From the NCBI GenBank assembly GCA_965221785.1, contig CBDCSR010000002.1, positions 310,001 through 374,000 of the forward strand: a stretch of 64,000 nucleotides of DNA. The letters are read 5' to 3'. Position numbers and translations under genes: made by a program. Positions 19,597 through 28,416 of the stretch are shown piece by piece; within the stretch, counting starts at the first letter, position 1, and each line of letters opens with the position of its first letter. Origin of the DNA: BD2-11 sp965221785 (GTDB lineage: Bacteria; Gemmatimonadota; Gemmatimonadetes; Longimicrobiales; Gaopeijiaceae). The notes below the pieces were generated by a model. The model saw only the letters and a program-made list of their open reading frames with translations, was not told where the DNA came from and searched no databases.

Positions 19597-20526
19597 TCAT
19601 TCATCATCGCCATCCTCTCCCAGCAGCGCGATCAAGAGCGCCTTCTGGGTGTGCAGTCGGTTCTCGGCCTCCCGGAACACGCGCGAACGGGGGCCCTCCA
19701 GGACTCCCTCGGTGACCTCCTCGCCCCGGTGGGCGGGAAGACAATGCAGGAAGATCGCCCGCCCGGAGGCCCGCGCCATCAGCGCGCGATCCACGGTAAA
19801 GCCCCCAAAGGCGGCCCGGCGCGCATCCGCCTCGCCCTCCTGCCCCATCGAGGCCCACACGTCGGTGGTGACCACATCCGCGCCCTCGGCGGCCTCCCGC
19901 GGCGACCGGGTGAGGTGGACGGGCGCGGTCGCTTGGGCGTGCGCCACGATCTCCGGGTCCGGATCGAAGCCCGGCGGACAGGCCAGCGCCAGCTCGAAGC
20001 CGAGAATGGACGCGGCGTTCAGCCAGGAGTTGGCCATGTTGTTGCCGTCCCCGATCCAGGCGACCCGGATCCCGTCGAACTCCGGTCCGAACTCCTCCTG
20101 CATGGTCATGAGATCGGCGAGCAGCTGGCACGGGTGCAAGAGGTCGGTGAGGCCGTTGATGACGGGTATCGGCGCCCAGCGGGCCAGCTGCACGACCTCC
20201 TCCTGGTCGAAGGTGCGGATCATGATGCCGTCCACGTACCGGCCCAGGACGCGGGCGGTGTCGGCGAGCGGCTCGTCGCGTCCGATCTGCGTGTCCACGG
20301 CGGAGAGGAAGAGCGCCTGCCCGCCCAACTGGACCATGCCCACCTCGAACGCCACCCGGGTGCGCGTGGAGTTCTTTCGGAAGACCATCGCCAGGGACTT
20401 GCCCCGAAGCGGCGCGCCGGCACCCTCTCCCGCCTTCAGGCGCCGGGCGTACTCGAGCAATGCCGCGAGTTGGTCGCGGGTGAAGTCCCGGAGCGACAGA
20501 AAGTCCTTCTTGCGGGCTGGGGTCAT
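19597..20526 (-). CDS. argF: Ornithine carbamoyltransferase
   Basis: This enzyme condenses carbamoyl phosphate with ornithine to citrulline in arginine synthesis (or runs in reverse in the deiminase pathway). The 309-residue protein has the carbamoyl-phosphate motif STRTR (FRKNSTRTRVAFE), HPCQ (LLHPCQLLADLMT), the ornithine-loop DVWASMGQE and the catalytic HCLPAHRGEEV. The frame is open further upstream, but the ATG at 20526 starts the conserved MTPARKKDFLSLRDFT region. The upstream extension merely translates the 20581 palindrome. No other arginine gene is adjacent. Confidence 0.95.
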   Translation of the reverse strand: MTPARKKDFLSLRDFTRDQLAALLEYARRLKAGEGAGAPLRGKSLAMVFRKNSTRTRVAFEVGMVQLGGQALFLSAVDTQIGRDEPLADTARVLGRYVDGIMIRTFDQEEVVQLARWAPIPVINGLTDLLHPCQLLADLMTMQEEFGPEFDGIRVAWIGDGNNMANSWLNAASILGFELALACPPGFDPDPEIVAHAQATAPVHLTRSPREAAEGADVVTTDVWASMGQEGEADARRAAFGGFTVDRALMARASGRAIFLHCLPAHRGEEVTEGVLEGPRSRVFREAENRLHTQKALLIALLGEDGDDE

Positions 20527-20580
20527 GGGCTCGGAGAAGGCGCCCTTCGGACCGGAGGACGGGATGAAGAATGGCTGCTC

Positions 20581-20600
20581 AGTCTGCCATTTTGGCAGAC
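20581..20600. promoter_or_regulatory. Third copy of the dnaK-type palindrome, upstream of argF
   Basis: The 20-bp AGTCTGCCATTTTGGCAGAC contains the same dyad (TCTGCCA-TTT-TGGCAGA) found twice before dnaK. Its near edge lies 54 bp before the argF ATG on the minus strand, inside the 144-nt gap between argF and hslU. An exact repeat of 17 bp in a sequence this GC-rich is unlikely by chance and supports a shared regulator. Which gene it controls is inferred from position alone. Confidence 0.55.
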
Positions 20601-20670
20601 GCGCCCCCAAGCTACCATGGTCCACGGTGCCGGGGAAGCCGCCCGAGGGTCATGGCACCTGGGCCCTGGC

Positions 20671-22182
20671 CTAGAGGATATAGCGGCGCAGGTCCTCGTC
20701 CTCCGCGATCTCCTCCAGGTGCGTGCGCACGAACTGGCGGTCGACGATGAGCGGGCGCTCCATCTCCTCGCTGGGCAACTCGAAGAGGACCTCCTCCAGG
20801 AGCGTCGTCATGACGGTCTGCAGGCGCCGGGCACCGATGTTCTCCATCCGCTCGTTCAGGCGCGCGGCGATGCTGGCGATCTCCTTGACCCCGCCGGGGG
20901 TGAATTCGGCCCGTGCCCCCTCGGTCTCGATGAGCGCCTGGTACTGCACCAGCAGGGCGTTGCGCGGCTCCTGCAGGATGCGCTTGAAGTGTCCTTCGTC
21001 GAGGCTGTGCAGCTCCACGCGGATGGGAAAGCGGCCCTGGAGTTCAGGAATGAGGTCGCTGGGCTTGGAGACGTGGAAGGCGCCGGCGGCGATGAAGAGG
21101 ATGTGGTCGGTGCGCACCAGCCCGTACTTGGTCTGGACGTTGCAGCCCTCCACCACCGGCAGCAGGTCGCGCTGGACCCCTCCCCGGCTGACGTCGGGCC
21201 CGTAGCCCCCGCGGTCGCCCGCGATCTTGTCGATCTCGTCCAGGAAGATCATGCCCATGTCTTCCGCGCGGATGAGCGCCTCGTTGACGACCTCGTCCAT
21301 GTCCACGAGCCGGTCCAGCTCGTCCTGGATGAGGATGCGGCGCGCTTCCGCGACGGTCACGCTGCGCCGCTTGGTGCGCTTGGGAAGCATCTCCTGGAGC
21401 ATCTCGGAGAAGTTGTATTCCATTCCCTCCATGCCGCCCATGGGCACCATCATGCCGTCGATGGCCGGAGCCTGGCTGACCTCGACCTCGACTTCCCGCT
21501 CCTCGAGTTCCCCGTCCCGCAGCAGGTTGCGGAGCTTCTCGCGGGTGCGCTGTCGACGCATGATCAGGCGCTCGTCCTCCTCGCTCAACTCCTCGCCGGC
21601 GGCATGCTCCTGCACGCCCTTGGGACCGGCGACGAAGACCTTGGGAACGCCGTCGGCGACCACCACGGGTCCGGCCGGAGGCGTGCGCCCGTCCATCGGC
21701 GGAAGCAAAAGGTCGAGAAGCTGTTCCTCTACCCGGCGCTCGGCTTCTTCCTGGACGCTATCCTCGCGCTCGGCGCGCACCATGTTCACCGAGGTGTCGA
21801 CCAGGTCGCGGATCATCGATTCGACATCCCGGCCCACGTATCCCACCTCGGTGAACTTGGACGCCTCGACCTTGACGAAGGGTGCCCCCGTCAGCCGGGC
21901 CAGCCGACGCGCGATCTCGGTCTTGCCGACCCCGGTGGTGCCCATGAGGATCAGATTGTTGGGCAGGATCTCGTCCCTCAGTTCATCCTCGACGCGCTGC
22001 CGGCGCCACCGATTGCGCATCGCGATGGCGACGGCGCGCTTGGCCTCCTCCTGGCCCACGATGTACTTGTCCAGCTCCGTCACGATCTGGCGGGGCGTGA
22101 GCTGCTCGAGCCAGTCGGGCGCGGCATCGGTCTCGGCCACGGCTGCGGAAGGCGCCGCGGGCTCCGTCGTTGAAACAGCCAT
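20671..22182 (-). CDS. hslU: ATP-dependent protease ATPase subunit HslU (ClpY)
   Basis: HslU is the AAA+ unfoldase ring that feeds HslV. The 503-residue product has Walker A GTTGVGKT (81-88), Walker B MIFLDEIDKIAG, the pore motif VGYVGRDVESM and the C-terminal tail ending EDEDLRRYIL, which docks into HslV. It is about 60 residues longer than the E. coli protein (443), from an N-terminal Ala/Thr-rich extension of about 25 residues and an enlarged I-domain with acidic helices and a Met/Gly-rich loop (GMMVPMGGMEGMEY). The ATG shares one base with the hslV stop (TGATG), implying coupled translation. Confidence 0.95.
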   Translation of the reverse strand: MAVSTTEPAAPSAAVAETDAAPDWLEQLTPRQIVTELDKYIVGQEEAKRAVAIAMRNRWRRQRVEDELRDEILPNNLILMGTTGVGKTEIARRLARLTGAPFVKVEASKFTEVGYVGRDVESMIRDLVDTSVNMVRAEREDSVQEEAERRVEEQLLDLLLPPMDGRTPPAGPVVVADGVPKVFVAGPKGVQEHAAGEELSEEDERLIMRRQRTREKLRNLLRDGELEEREVEVEVSQAPAIDGMMVPMGGMEGMEYNFSEMLQEMLPKRTKRRSVTVAEARRILIQDELDRLVDMDEVVNEALIRAEDMGMIFLDEIDKIAGDRGGYGPDVSRGGVQRDLLPVVEGCNVQTKYGLVRTDHILFIAAGAFHVSKPSDLIPELQGRFPIRVELHSLDEGHFKRILQEPRNALLVQYQALIETEGARAEFTPGGVKEIASIAARLNERMENIGARRLQTVMTTLLEEVLFELPSEEMERPLIVDRQFVRTHLEEIAEDEDLRRYIL

Positions 22183-22742
22183 CAATTCCTCTCGGACTGG
22201 GACTCCAGGTCCAGAACCGTAATCTCTTCGTTGCTGTAGACGCAGATTTCGCCGGCGATCGCCAGGCTGGCGCGCACGATCTCGGAAGCGGAAAGCGGGG
22301 AATGCGCCCTGAGCGCGCGAGCCGCGGCCAGGGCATAGGCACCTCCCGAGCCGATCGCCACCACCTCGTCGTCCGGTTCGAGGACGTTGCCGTCGCCTCC
22401 GATCAGGAAAAGGTGTTCGGTGTCGGCCACCACCAGCAAGGCATCCAGACGACGCAACGCGCGATCCGTGCGCCAGTCCTTCGCCATTTCCACGCACGCG
22501 CGCGTCAGGTTGGAGGGGAATTGCTCCAGCTTGGCCTCCAGCGTCTCGAAGAGCGTGAACGCGTCCGCGACCGCCCCCGCAAACCCGGCGAGAAAGCGGC
22601 CGTCCTTGAGCGTACGAACCTTGCGGGCCGCGGTCTTCACGATGGTGTCCCCCATCGTGACCTGACCGTCGGCACCCATGGCGACCTGGCCTTCCTTGCG
22701 GACCGCGAGCACGGTGGTGCCGTGGAAACTCTGCGTGGTCAT
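22182..22742 (-). CDS. hslV: ATP-dependent protease peptidase subunit HslV (ClpQ)
   Basis: HslV is the proteasome-beta-like threonine peptidase of HslUV. The 186-residue protein starts with MTTQSFHGTTVLAVRKEGQ. By family comparison, processing before the second TT pair (GTTVLAV, Thr9) would expose the catalytic threonine, as in the ClpQ-type proteins that keep a short leader. Other motifs are MGADGQVTMG, GFAGAVADAFTLFE and the SGGAYALAAARAL nucleophile-support region. The frame is open to an ATG at 22784, but neither start has a strong ribosome site and 22742 fits family length. hslU follows with a 1-nt overlap. Confidence 0.94.
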   Translation of the reverse strand: MTTQSFHGTTVLAVRKEGQVAMGADGQVTMGDTIVKTAARKVRTLKDGRFLAGFAGAVADAFTLFETLEAKLEQFPSNLTRACVEMAKDWRTDRALRRLDALLVVADTEHLFLIGGDGNVLEPDDEVVAIGSGGAYALAAARALRAHSPLSASEIVRASLAIAGEICVYSNEEITVLDLESQSERN

Positions 22743-22907
22743 GTGTTCTCGATCCGGTGAGGGAAGGACATCGCGAAGCCCCATGTGCGAAAAATGGGAG
22801 GATCAGCGAGCGAAAGATGCATCCAGTCGTGCAAAGAGTACACCCGGACGAGGGGCGGGTGCGGTCGATGGCATCCGGGGATTTGCGCGGACGGGGGTCC
22901 CGGCGGG

Positions 22908-23825
22908 TCAGGCACGCGGGTGCGCACCGCGGTAGATGCGCTTGAGTCGTTCCTTGGATGTGTGCGTGTAGATCTGCGTCGTGGAAAGCGAGATGTGGCC
23001 CAGCAGTTCCTTGACCGATACCAGATCGGCGCCGGAGTCGAGGAGATGGGTCGCGAAGCTGTGCCGGAGCGAGTGAACGGAAAGCCCCTCCGCCTCTGCC
23101 CCGCGTTCCAGCGCATTGCGCACGACATACTGGATGGAGCGGCGCGAGAGGCGGCGGCCGTGGCGGCTTACGATGGCGGCGCGGCGGTCGCCGTCGTTCG
23201 ACGACACCACGCGCTCCCGGTGCGGCTCGTAGCGCCTGAGCGCCCGGACCGCGGCTCCGGTCAGCGGCACGATGCGCTCCTTGCGACCCTTCCCCATGAC
23301 GCGCAAGCGGTCGGAGATCAGGTCGACGCGGTCGCGGTCGAGCCCGTGGAGCTCGGCCAGGCGCACCCCGCTTCCGTAAAGGATCTCGAGCATCGCCAGG
23401 TTGCGGGTGCCGAGAAAGGTGTTCTCGGCCGCGCGCGCCTCCGCGAACCGGAAAACGGCCTTCGCGTCCGCGTGCGACATGTGTCCGGGAAGGCGCTTGT
23501 CGGCGCGGGGCGTGCGGAGAGCGCGCGCGGGATTGCTCTCGATGTGCCCTTCGAGGTGCAGGAAGCGAAACAGGGAGCGGAGCGCCGAGAGCTTGCGCCC
23601 CGAGGTGCGCCGGGAAAGCCGGCGGCGGCGGCAATGTCCGAGAAAGCCCCGGAGGGCGAGCCGGTCGACGTCGGTCCAGGTCCAGCCGGCATGCCCGGTG
23701 TAGTCGGCGAAGAAGCGCTCGAAGTCCTGAATGTCGCGCCGGTAGCCGGAGACCGTGTTCGGGGAGAGTTGTCGTTCGTCGGCCAGGGACCGCAGAAAAT
23801 CGCCGGCCTCCGGACTCACGCTCAC
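22908..23825 (-). CDS. XerC/XerD-type tyrosine recombinase
   Basis: The 305-residue site-specific recombinase should act at dif to resolve chromosome dimers. It has an N-terminal SAM-like DNA-binding domain (about 1-100) and a catalytic domain with Arg155 (GSGVRLAEL), Lys182 (GKGRKERIVP), His251 and Arg254 (HSLRHSFATHLL), His277 (LLGHISLSTTQIY) and nucleophile Tyr286. GTG 23825 lies 16 nt after the topA stop and gives the usual family length; an upstream GTG at 23885 would overlap topA by 44 nt. The order topA-xerC-hslV-hslU matches the arrangement known in Firmicutes, which argues for a housekeeping role rather than a phage or integron integrase. Confidence 0.9.
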   Translation of the reverse strand: MSVSPEAGDFLRSLADERQLSPNTVSGYRRDIQDFERFFADYTGHAGWTWTDVDRLALRGFLGHCRRRRLSRRTSGRKLSALRSLFRFLHLEGHIESNPARALRTPRADKRLPGHMSHADAKAVFRFAEARAAENTFLGTRNLAMLEILYGSGVRLAELHGLDRDRVDLISDRLRVMGKGRKERIVPLTGAAVRALRRYEPHRERVVSSNDGDRRAAIVSRHGRRLSRRSIQYVVRNALERGAEAEGLSVHSLRHSFATHLLDSGADLVSVKELLGHISLSTTQIYTHTSKERLKRIYRGAHPRA

Positions 23826-23841
23826 GCGGCCGCGCGCCTCG

Positions 23842-26508
23842 TCACCGCCGCCTGCGGGTCCGGGCGGCTCGGGTGCGGCGGGCACCCTTGCCGGTGGCCT
23901 TGCGCGCGGCGGCCCGGGCCAGGAGGTCGAGCGCCTCGTCCACTCCGAGGGACTCGGGACTCCGGCCCCTGGGGATGCTGGCGTTCACCTTTCCGTCCGT
24001 GACATAGGGCCCATAGCGCCCCCGGTAGATGTTCAGGGGTTCGTCCGTCTCCGGGTGCCGGCCTGCGACGGCGAGCACTGTCCTGCCCGGCCTGACGTCG
24101 AGGAGCGCGAGTGCATCCTCCAGGGTAATGTCGAACGCCCGCTCCAACGAGTCGAGGTTGCGGTAGGTCTTCGCCCGGTTGACGTAGGGGCCGTACCTGC
24201 CGAGCCCGGCCTTAACCGGCTGTCCCGTGCCGGGGTCCTTGCCGAGTACGCGAGGAAGCGACAACAGCTGGAGAGCGAAGGCCAGATCGACCTGTTCGGG
24301 TGACATGCCCTTCGGGAGGCTGGCCCGCCTGGGCTCCGCATCGTCTTCGCCCAGCTGAACATAGGGGCCGAACGGGCCGGTGCGGACGTAGACGTTGAGT
24401 CCTGCGTCCGGGTCGCGGCCGAGAGGGGTCCTGCCGCGCAACCGCAGCTCGATCAGTTCCGAGGCCTTCTCCGGAGTCAGTTCATCGATGAGGAGGTCGA
24501 CCGGAAGCGTAGCCCTTGGGCTGTCCTTCTCCTTGCCGCGCTGGAGAAAGACATGCTGCCTGCCGATGCGCACGAGGAGGGGATCGCCCGTAGCGGGGTC
24601 GTCGCCCACGGCCAGGGCGGGATAGTCGATGCGGGGAAGTTCTTCCTCGATCCGCTTCTCCAGGCCGGGCGCTCCATCGTCATCGCCCCGGAAGAAGTTC
24701 GAGAGGAAGTGCACGTGATCGACGGATCCGCCGGCGATGCGGTCGAGGGCATCCTCCATCCCTGCCGTGAACCTGAGATCCACGTAGTGCGGGAAGTGGT
24801 CGCGCAGGAGATGTGTGACGCACAGACCCACGTAGGTGGGCACCAGGACGCCCTTCTTGCGGATCGCGTAGTTGCGCTCGCGGAGCTTGGCGAGTGTGGG
24901 TTCGTAGGTGGAGGGCCGCCCGATGCCCTCCTCCTCGAGCTTGCGCACCAGCGTCGCCTCCGAAAAGCGCGAGCGCGGCTGCGTGCGGTTGCCCGCGGGC
25001 TTGACTTCGATGATGTCGATGCGCGTCGGCGGCTCCTCTCCGGAGGGAGTGTTCGACAGGGCGGGTCCATCTCCGCCCACGGTCTGACCCTCCACCAGCC
25101 GAGGCAGGATGACGTCCTCGCGCCTCGTGCCCCACACCCGCAGGAACCCGTCGAAACGCACTACCGTTCCGACCGACCGGAAGATGTGGCCGTGTTCGCC
25201 CGCGTCCACCCTGAACTCGATGATGGTGCGGGCTATGCGGGCGTCGGCCATCTGCGAAGCCACGGCGCGCCGCCAGATCAGCCCATACAACCTGAGCTGG
25301 TCGGCATCCAGAATCCCGCGGAGCGATTCGGGAGTGCGGCGGATCGAGGTCGGGCGGATGGCTTCGTGGGCCTCCTGCGCCGTACGGGAGCGGGTCGCGA
25401 ACTGACGCCGCTGATGGTAGCTGGCTCCGAGCCTTTCGCGGATGAACCCGGCCGTCTCCGCCAGCGCGGCCTGGCTGAGGTTCACGGAGTCGGTGCGCAT
25501 GTAGGTGATCAGACCCTGCCGGTCGCCCCCGCCCAGATCGACGCCCTCGTAGAGCTGCTGCGCCAGCCTCATCGTCCGCCTGGGCGTCAGGCGGAGCTTG
25601 GAGCTCGCCGCCTGCTGCAGGGTGGAGGTGATGAAGGGGGGTGCCGGGCGCCGCCGGGACTCCTTCTCCTCGACGCGCCCGACCCGCCAGGGACGCGTCG
25701 CCGCCTCCCGGGCGACGCGGGTCGCGGCGGCTTCATCCAGCACCAACACGCCCCCGGAGCGCCGCAGCGCGCCGGTCCTGGCGTCGAAGTTCTTCGCGGT
25801 GGCGACGGTCTTGCCACCGGTGCGGATCAGGTCGGCGGCGAAGCCGGCTTCTTCGCCGTTCCGCCCCGCGGGCACAGCTTCGGCGAGGGTTGCCTTCACG
25901 GCCCAGTACCCGGAGGACCTGAACTTCTGGCGCTCCTCTTCCCTCTCCACCACGAGACGCAGCGCGGCGCTCTGCACGCGGCCGGCGCTCAGCCCGGCTC
26001 GCACCTTCTTCCAGAGCACCGGTGAGAGCGAGTACCCGAAGAGGCGATCAAGGACGCGGCGGGTCTCCTGTGCGCGAACCAGCTGTCCGTCCACCTTGCG
26101 CGGATCCGCAAGAGCGGCCCTGATGGCGCTCGACGTGATCTCGTGGAATGCGATGCGCTGAACCGGAATGCGCGGCTTGAGCACTTCGAGGAGGTGCCAG
26201 CTGATGGACTCGCCCTCACGATCCTCATCGGTCGCGAGTATGATTTCTTCCGCGCTGCGGACCTTCTTGCGAAGCGCAGCGATGTGCTTCTTCGACTCCG
26301 GGGGAATCACGTAGACCGGCTCGAAGTCTCCGTCGACGTCAACGCCCAGCCTGGCCCACGGCTGCGAGCGAAGGCGTGCCGGGATCTCCTTCGCGGTGCG
26401 AGGCAGGTCGCGGATGTGGCCGAAGCTCGCCGCCACTTCATAGTCCCGGCCAAGGAAACGCTCTATGGTCTTGCCCTTCGCGGGCGATTCGACGATGACG
26501 AGCTTCAT
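23842..26508 (-). CDS. topA: DNA topoisomerase I
   Basis: This 888-residue type IA topoisomerase relaxes negative supercoils. The TOPRIM domain begins the protein (VIVESPAKGKTIERFL, and DEDREGE at 94-100). The active-site tyrosine is Tyr336 (LITYMRTDSVNLS), and GIGRPSTYEPTLAKLRERNY marks the domain IV region. The C terminus has no zinc-ribbon cysteine clusters; instead it has Topo_C repeats, each with a GxxGPYV core (FGPYVQLGE, YGPYVNRAK, YGPYVTDGK), and a basic Arg/Lys tail. ATG 26508 overlaps the aroK stop (ATGA). Confidence 0.96.
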   Translation of the reverse strand: MKLVIVESPAKGKTIERFLGRDYEVAASFGHIRDLPRTAKEIPARLRSQPWARLGVDVDGDFEPVYVIPPESKKHIAALRKKVRSAEEIILATDEDREGESISWHLLEVLKPRIPVQRIAFHEITSSAIRAALADPRKVDGQLVRAQETRRVLDRLFGYSLSPVLWKKVRAGLSAGRVQSAALRLVVEREEERQKFRSSGYWAVKATLAEAVPAGRNGEEAGFAADLIRTGGKTVATAKNFDARTGALRRSGGVLVLDEAAATRVAREAATRPWRVGRVEEKESRRRPAPPFITSTLQQAASSKLRLTPRRTMRLAQQLYEGVDLGGGDRQGLITYMRTDSVNLSQAALAETAGFIRERLGASYHQRRQFATRSRTAQEAHEAIRPTSIRRTPESLRGILDADQLRLYGLIWRRAVASQMADARIARTIIEFRVDAGEHGHIFRSVGTVVRFDGFLRVWGTRREDVILPRLVEGQTVGGDGPALSNTPSGEEPPTRIDIIEVKPAGNRTQPRSRFSEATLVRKLEEEGIGRPSTYEPTLAKLRERNYAIRKKGVLVPTYVGLCVTHLLRDHFPHYVDLRFTAGMEDALDRIAGGSVDHVHFLSNFFRGDDDGAPGLEKRIEEELPRIDYPALAVGDDPATGDPLLVRIGRQHVFLQRGKEKDSPRATLPVDLLIDELTPEKASELIELRLRGRTPLGRDPDAGLNVYVRTGPFGPYVQLGEDDAEPRRASLPKGMSPEQVDLAFALQLLSLPRVLGKDPGTGQPVKAGLGRYGPYVNRAKTYRNLDSLERAFDITLEDALALLDVRPGRTVLAVAGRHPETDEPLNIYRGRYGPYVTDGKVNASIPRGRSPESLGVDEALDLLARAAARKATGKGARRTRAARTRRRR

Positions 26509-27092
26509 GGTGGGTGAGCTGGCGTTGGGCTGGCGTCTGATTGGATCCCCTGGCGGGCGAGGTGTACGATCCGGTCCGCCAGTGTGGCTACGGAAACGTC
26601 CTCGCTGTCGAGTGTCAAGCGGGCGAGACGGTAGTACGGCTCGCGGCGGGCAAGCAAGCGCCGGGAGCGCTCGACGGGTCGGGGGACATCGAGGAGAGGT
26701 CGGTCGACGCCCTGGCTCCGGGCCCGCTCCACCGCGGTCTCCGCGGTGACCTTGAGCCAGACGGACAGTGTGTCGGCGGCTATCCCCTCCATGTGGCCAG
26801 GCTGGGCGGCCCACCCGCCGCCCGACGCGAGGACGGCCCGGTCCCGGCGGAGCAGGCGGCGCGCCACCCGCGCCTCGATGGCCCGGAACTCCCCCTCGCC
26901 GCCGCGGTCGAAGATGTCGGCGACATCACGCCCCGTCCGGCGCCGGATTTCCACGTCGAAGTCGACAAACCGCCAGCCGAGCAGCCGCGCCACCTCGCGA
27001 CCGACGGCCGACTTCCCGCTGGCCATGAAGCCCACGAGGAGGATTCGGGAAGGAGGGGGTGGGACACCCCCGCAGCCGGCCGGGTCATTCAT
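26505..27092 (-). CDS. aroK: Shikimate kinase
   Basis: AroK phosphorylates shikimate to shikimate-3-phosphate in the chorismate pathway. The 195-residue P-loop kinase has Walker A GFMASGKS (21-28), the shikimate-binding FVDFDVEIRRRTGRDVADIF, the GGGWAA segment with the conserved GG motif and the lid region around DRPLLD. ATG 27092 overlaps the aroC stop by 8 nt, and the topA ATG overlaps its own stop, so aroC-aroK-topA are tightly coupled. Confidence 0.93.
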   Translation of the reverse strand: MNDPAGCGGVPPPPSRILLVGFMASGKSAVGREVARLLGWRFVDFDVEIRRRTGRDVADIFDRGGEGEFRAIEARVARRLLRRDRAVLASGGGWAAQPGHMEGIAADTLSVWLKVTAETAVERARSQGVDRPLLDVPRPVERSRRLLARREPYYRLARLTLDSEDVSVATLADRIVHLARQGIQSDASPTPAHPP

Positions 27093-28293
27093 GACGCAGG
27101 CGGCGGTCGCGCAGGTAGGCGGCGTAGCCCTCGTAGTTCCGGCGCATCTCGGAGAGGCTGTCGCCCCCGAACTTTTCGATGAGGGCGTCGGCCACCACGA
27201 GGGCGGCCATCGCCTCCCCCACCACCGCGGCTGCGGGCACGGAGCAGACATCGCTCCGCTCCACGGCGGCGTCGGCCACCGAACCGTCCCGCAGGTCCAC
27301 GCTGGGCAGCCGCTTGCGCAGCGTCGAGATGGGCTTCATGGCTGCGCGGATGACCAGCGGCTCGCCGGTGGTGACGCCGCCCTCCAGCCCGCCGGCCCGG
27401 TTGGAGGGGCGTGCGTACCCGCTCGGTGGCCGGTCGCCGGGGGCGGGGTGAATGGGATCGTGCACGCGCGACCCCAGCCGTCGGGCGCCCTCGAACCCGA
27501 GGCCCAGTTCGACCCCCTTGATGGCGTGGATCGACATCATCGCGCCGGCGAGGCGGCCGTCCAGCTTGGTGTCCCAGGAGATGTAGCTCCCGAGCCCCAC
27601 CGGTACGTGCCGGACCACCACATCGAAGATGCCTCCGAGGGTATCTCCTTCCTCTTTGGCCCGGTCTATGGACGCCATGATGCGGACCGCCGCATCCGGA
27701 TCCAGCGCGCGTACCGGCGAAGCGTCCGCTGCGGCGTTGAGGTCTTCCGGAAGCTCGTCGGGAAGAGTGGCCTCGATATCCCCGATCGAGATCACGTGCG
27801 ACCCTATCGTGATCCCGAACTGCCGGAGCAGGGTCCTGGCCACGGCGCCGCACGCCACCCGGGCGGCCGTCTCGCGTGCGCTCGCCCGCTCGAGAATGTC
27901 GCGGGTGTCATGCCGGTCATACTTGAGCACTCCGACCAGATCGGCGTGTCCCGGACGCGGCAGATGCATGCGGCGCAGCGCCTTGGGGTTGCCCGCGGGG
28001 TCCGGCGGAGCATGGCTCATCGCCGTGGTCCAGTTCTTCCAGTCGCGGTTCCAGAGCAGCATCCCGATGGGTGAACCCAGCGTCTCCCCCAGACGCACGC
28101 CGGAGATCAGCTCGATGCGGTCGGCCTCGATCTGCATGCGGCGGCCCCGACCGTAGCCGGCCATGCGGCGCTTCATGTCGGGATCGACATCGTGCTTGAT
28201 CGAGAGCGGCATCCCCGCCGGCAGCCCTTCCAGAATCGCCAGCAGCCCGCGTCCGTGGGACTCGCCGGCCGTCCGAAAGCTGATTCGCCTCAT
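27085..28293 (-). CDS. aroC: Chorismate synthase
   Basis: AroC eliminates phosphate from EPSP to give chorismate, using reduced FMN. The 402-residue protein shows the family signatures RTAGESHGRGLLAILEGLPAG near the N terminus and GRGRRMQIEADRIELISGVRLGETLGSPIGMLL, then RPGHADLVGVLKYDRHDTRDILERASARETAARVACGAVA, and the C-terminal GGLEGGVTTGEPLVIRAAMKPISTL. The ATG is at 28293. It is preceded by a 123-nt gap after pilQ, so it may have its own promoter or be read through from the pilus operon. aroK follows with an overlap. Confidence 0.96.
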   Translation of the reverse strand: MRRISFRTAGESHGRGLLAILEGLPAGMPLSIKHDVDPDMKRRMAGYGRGRRMQIEADRIELISGVRLGETLGSPIGMLLWNRDWKNWTTAMSHAPPDPAGNPKALRRMHLPRPGHADLVGVLKYDRHDTRDILERASARETAARVACGAVARTLLRQFGITIGSHVISIGDIEATLPDELPEDLNAAADASPVRALDPDAAVRIMASIDRAKEEGDTLGGIFDVVVRHVPVGLGSYISWDTKLDGRLAGAMMSIHAIKGVELGLGFEGARRLGSRVHDPIHPAPGDRPPSGYARPSNRAGGLEGGVTTGEPLVIRAAMKPISTLRKRLPSVDLRDGSVADAAVERSDVCSVPAAAVVGEAMAALVVADALIEKFGGDSLSEMRRNYEGYAAYLRDRRLRHE

Positions 28294-28416
28294 GTGGTTG
28301 AATCTCCGGGAGAGAGGTTGGGCGGAGTGATAGCCAACCCTCCGTCGGTCGTCAACCCGGAGCGCATGCCGGGGCCCGCACGGAAGCCGGGGCCGCAGGC
28401 CGCGCCCGCGCTCCGC

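Noticed and set aside
18088..22173. A 1,361-codon open frame on the plus strand across gcvT, argF and hslU
   Set aside because: It is the antisense shadow of four well-recognised minus-strand genes; the product has no family features.
22908..23825. The tyrosine recombinase as a phage or integron integrase
   Set aside because: No attachment repeats, tRNA target, phage genes or gene cassettes flank it, and the topA-xerC-hslV-hslU order fits the housekeeping Xer recombinase.
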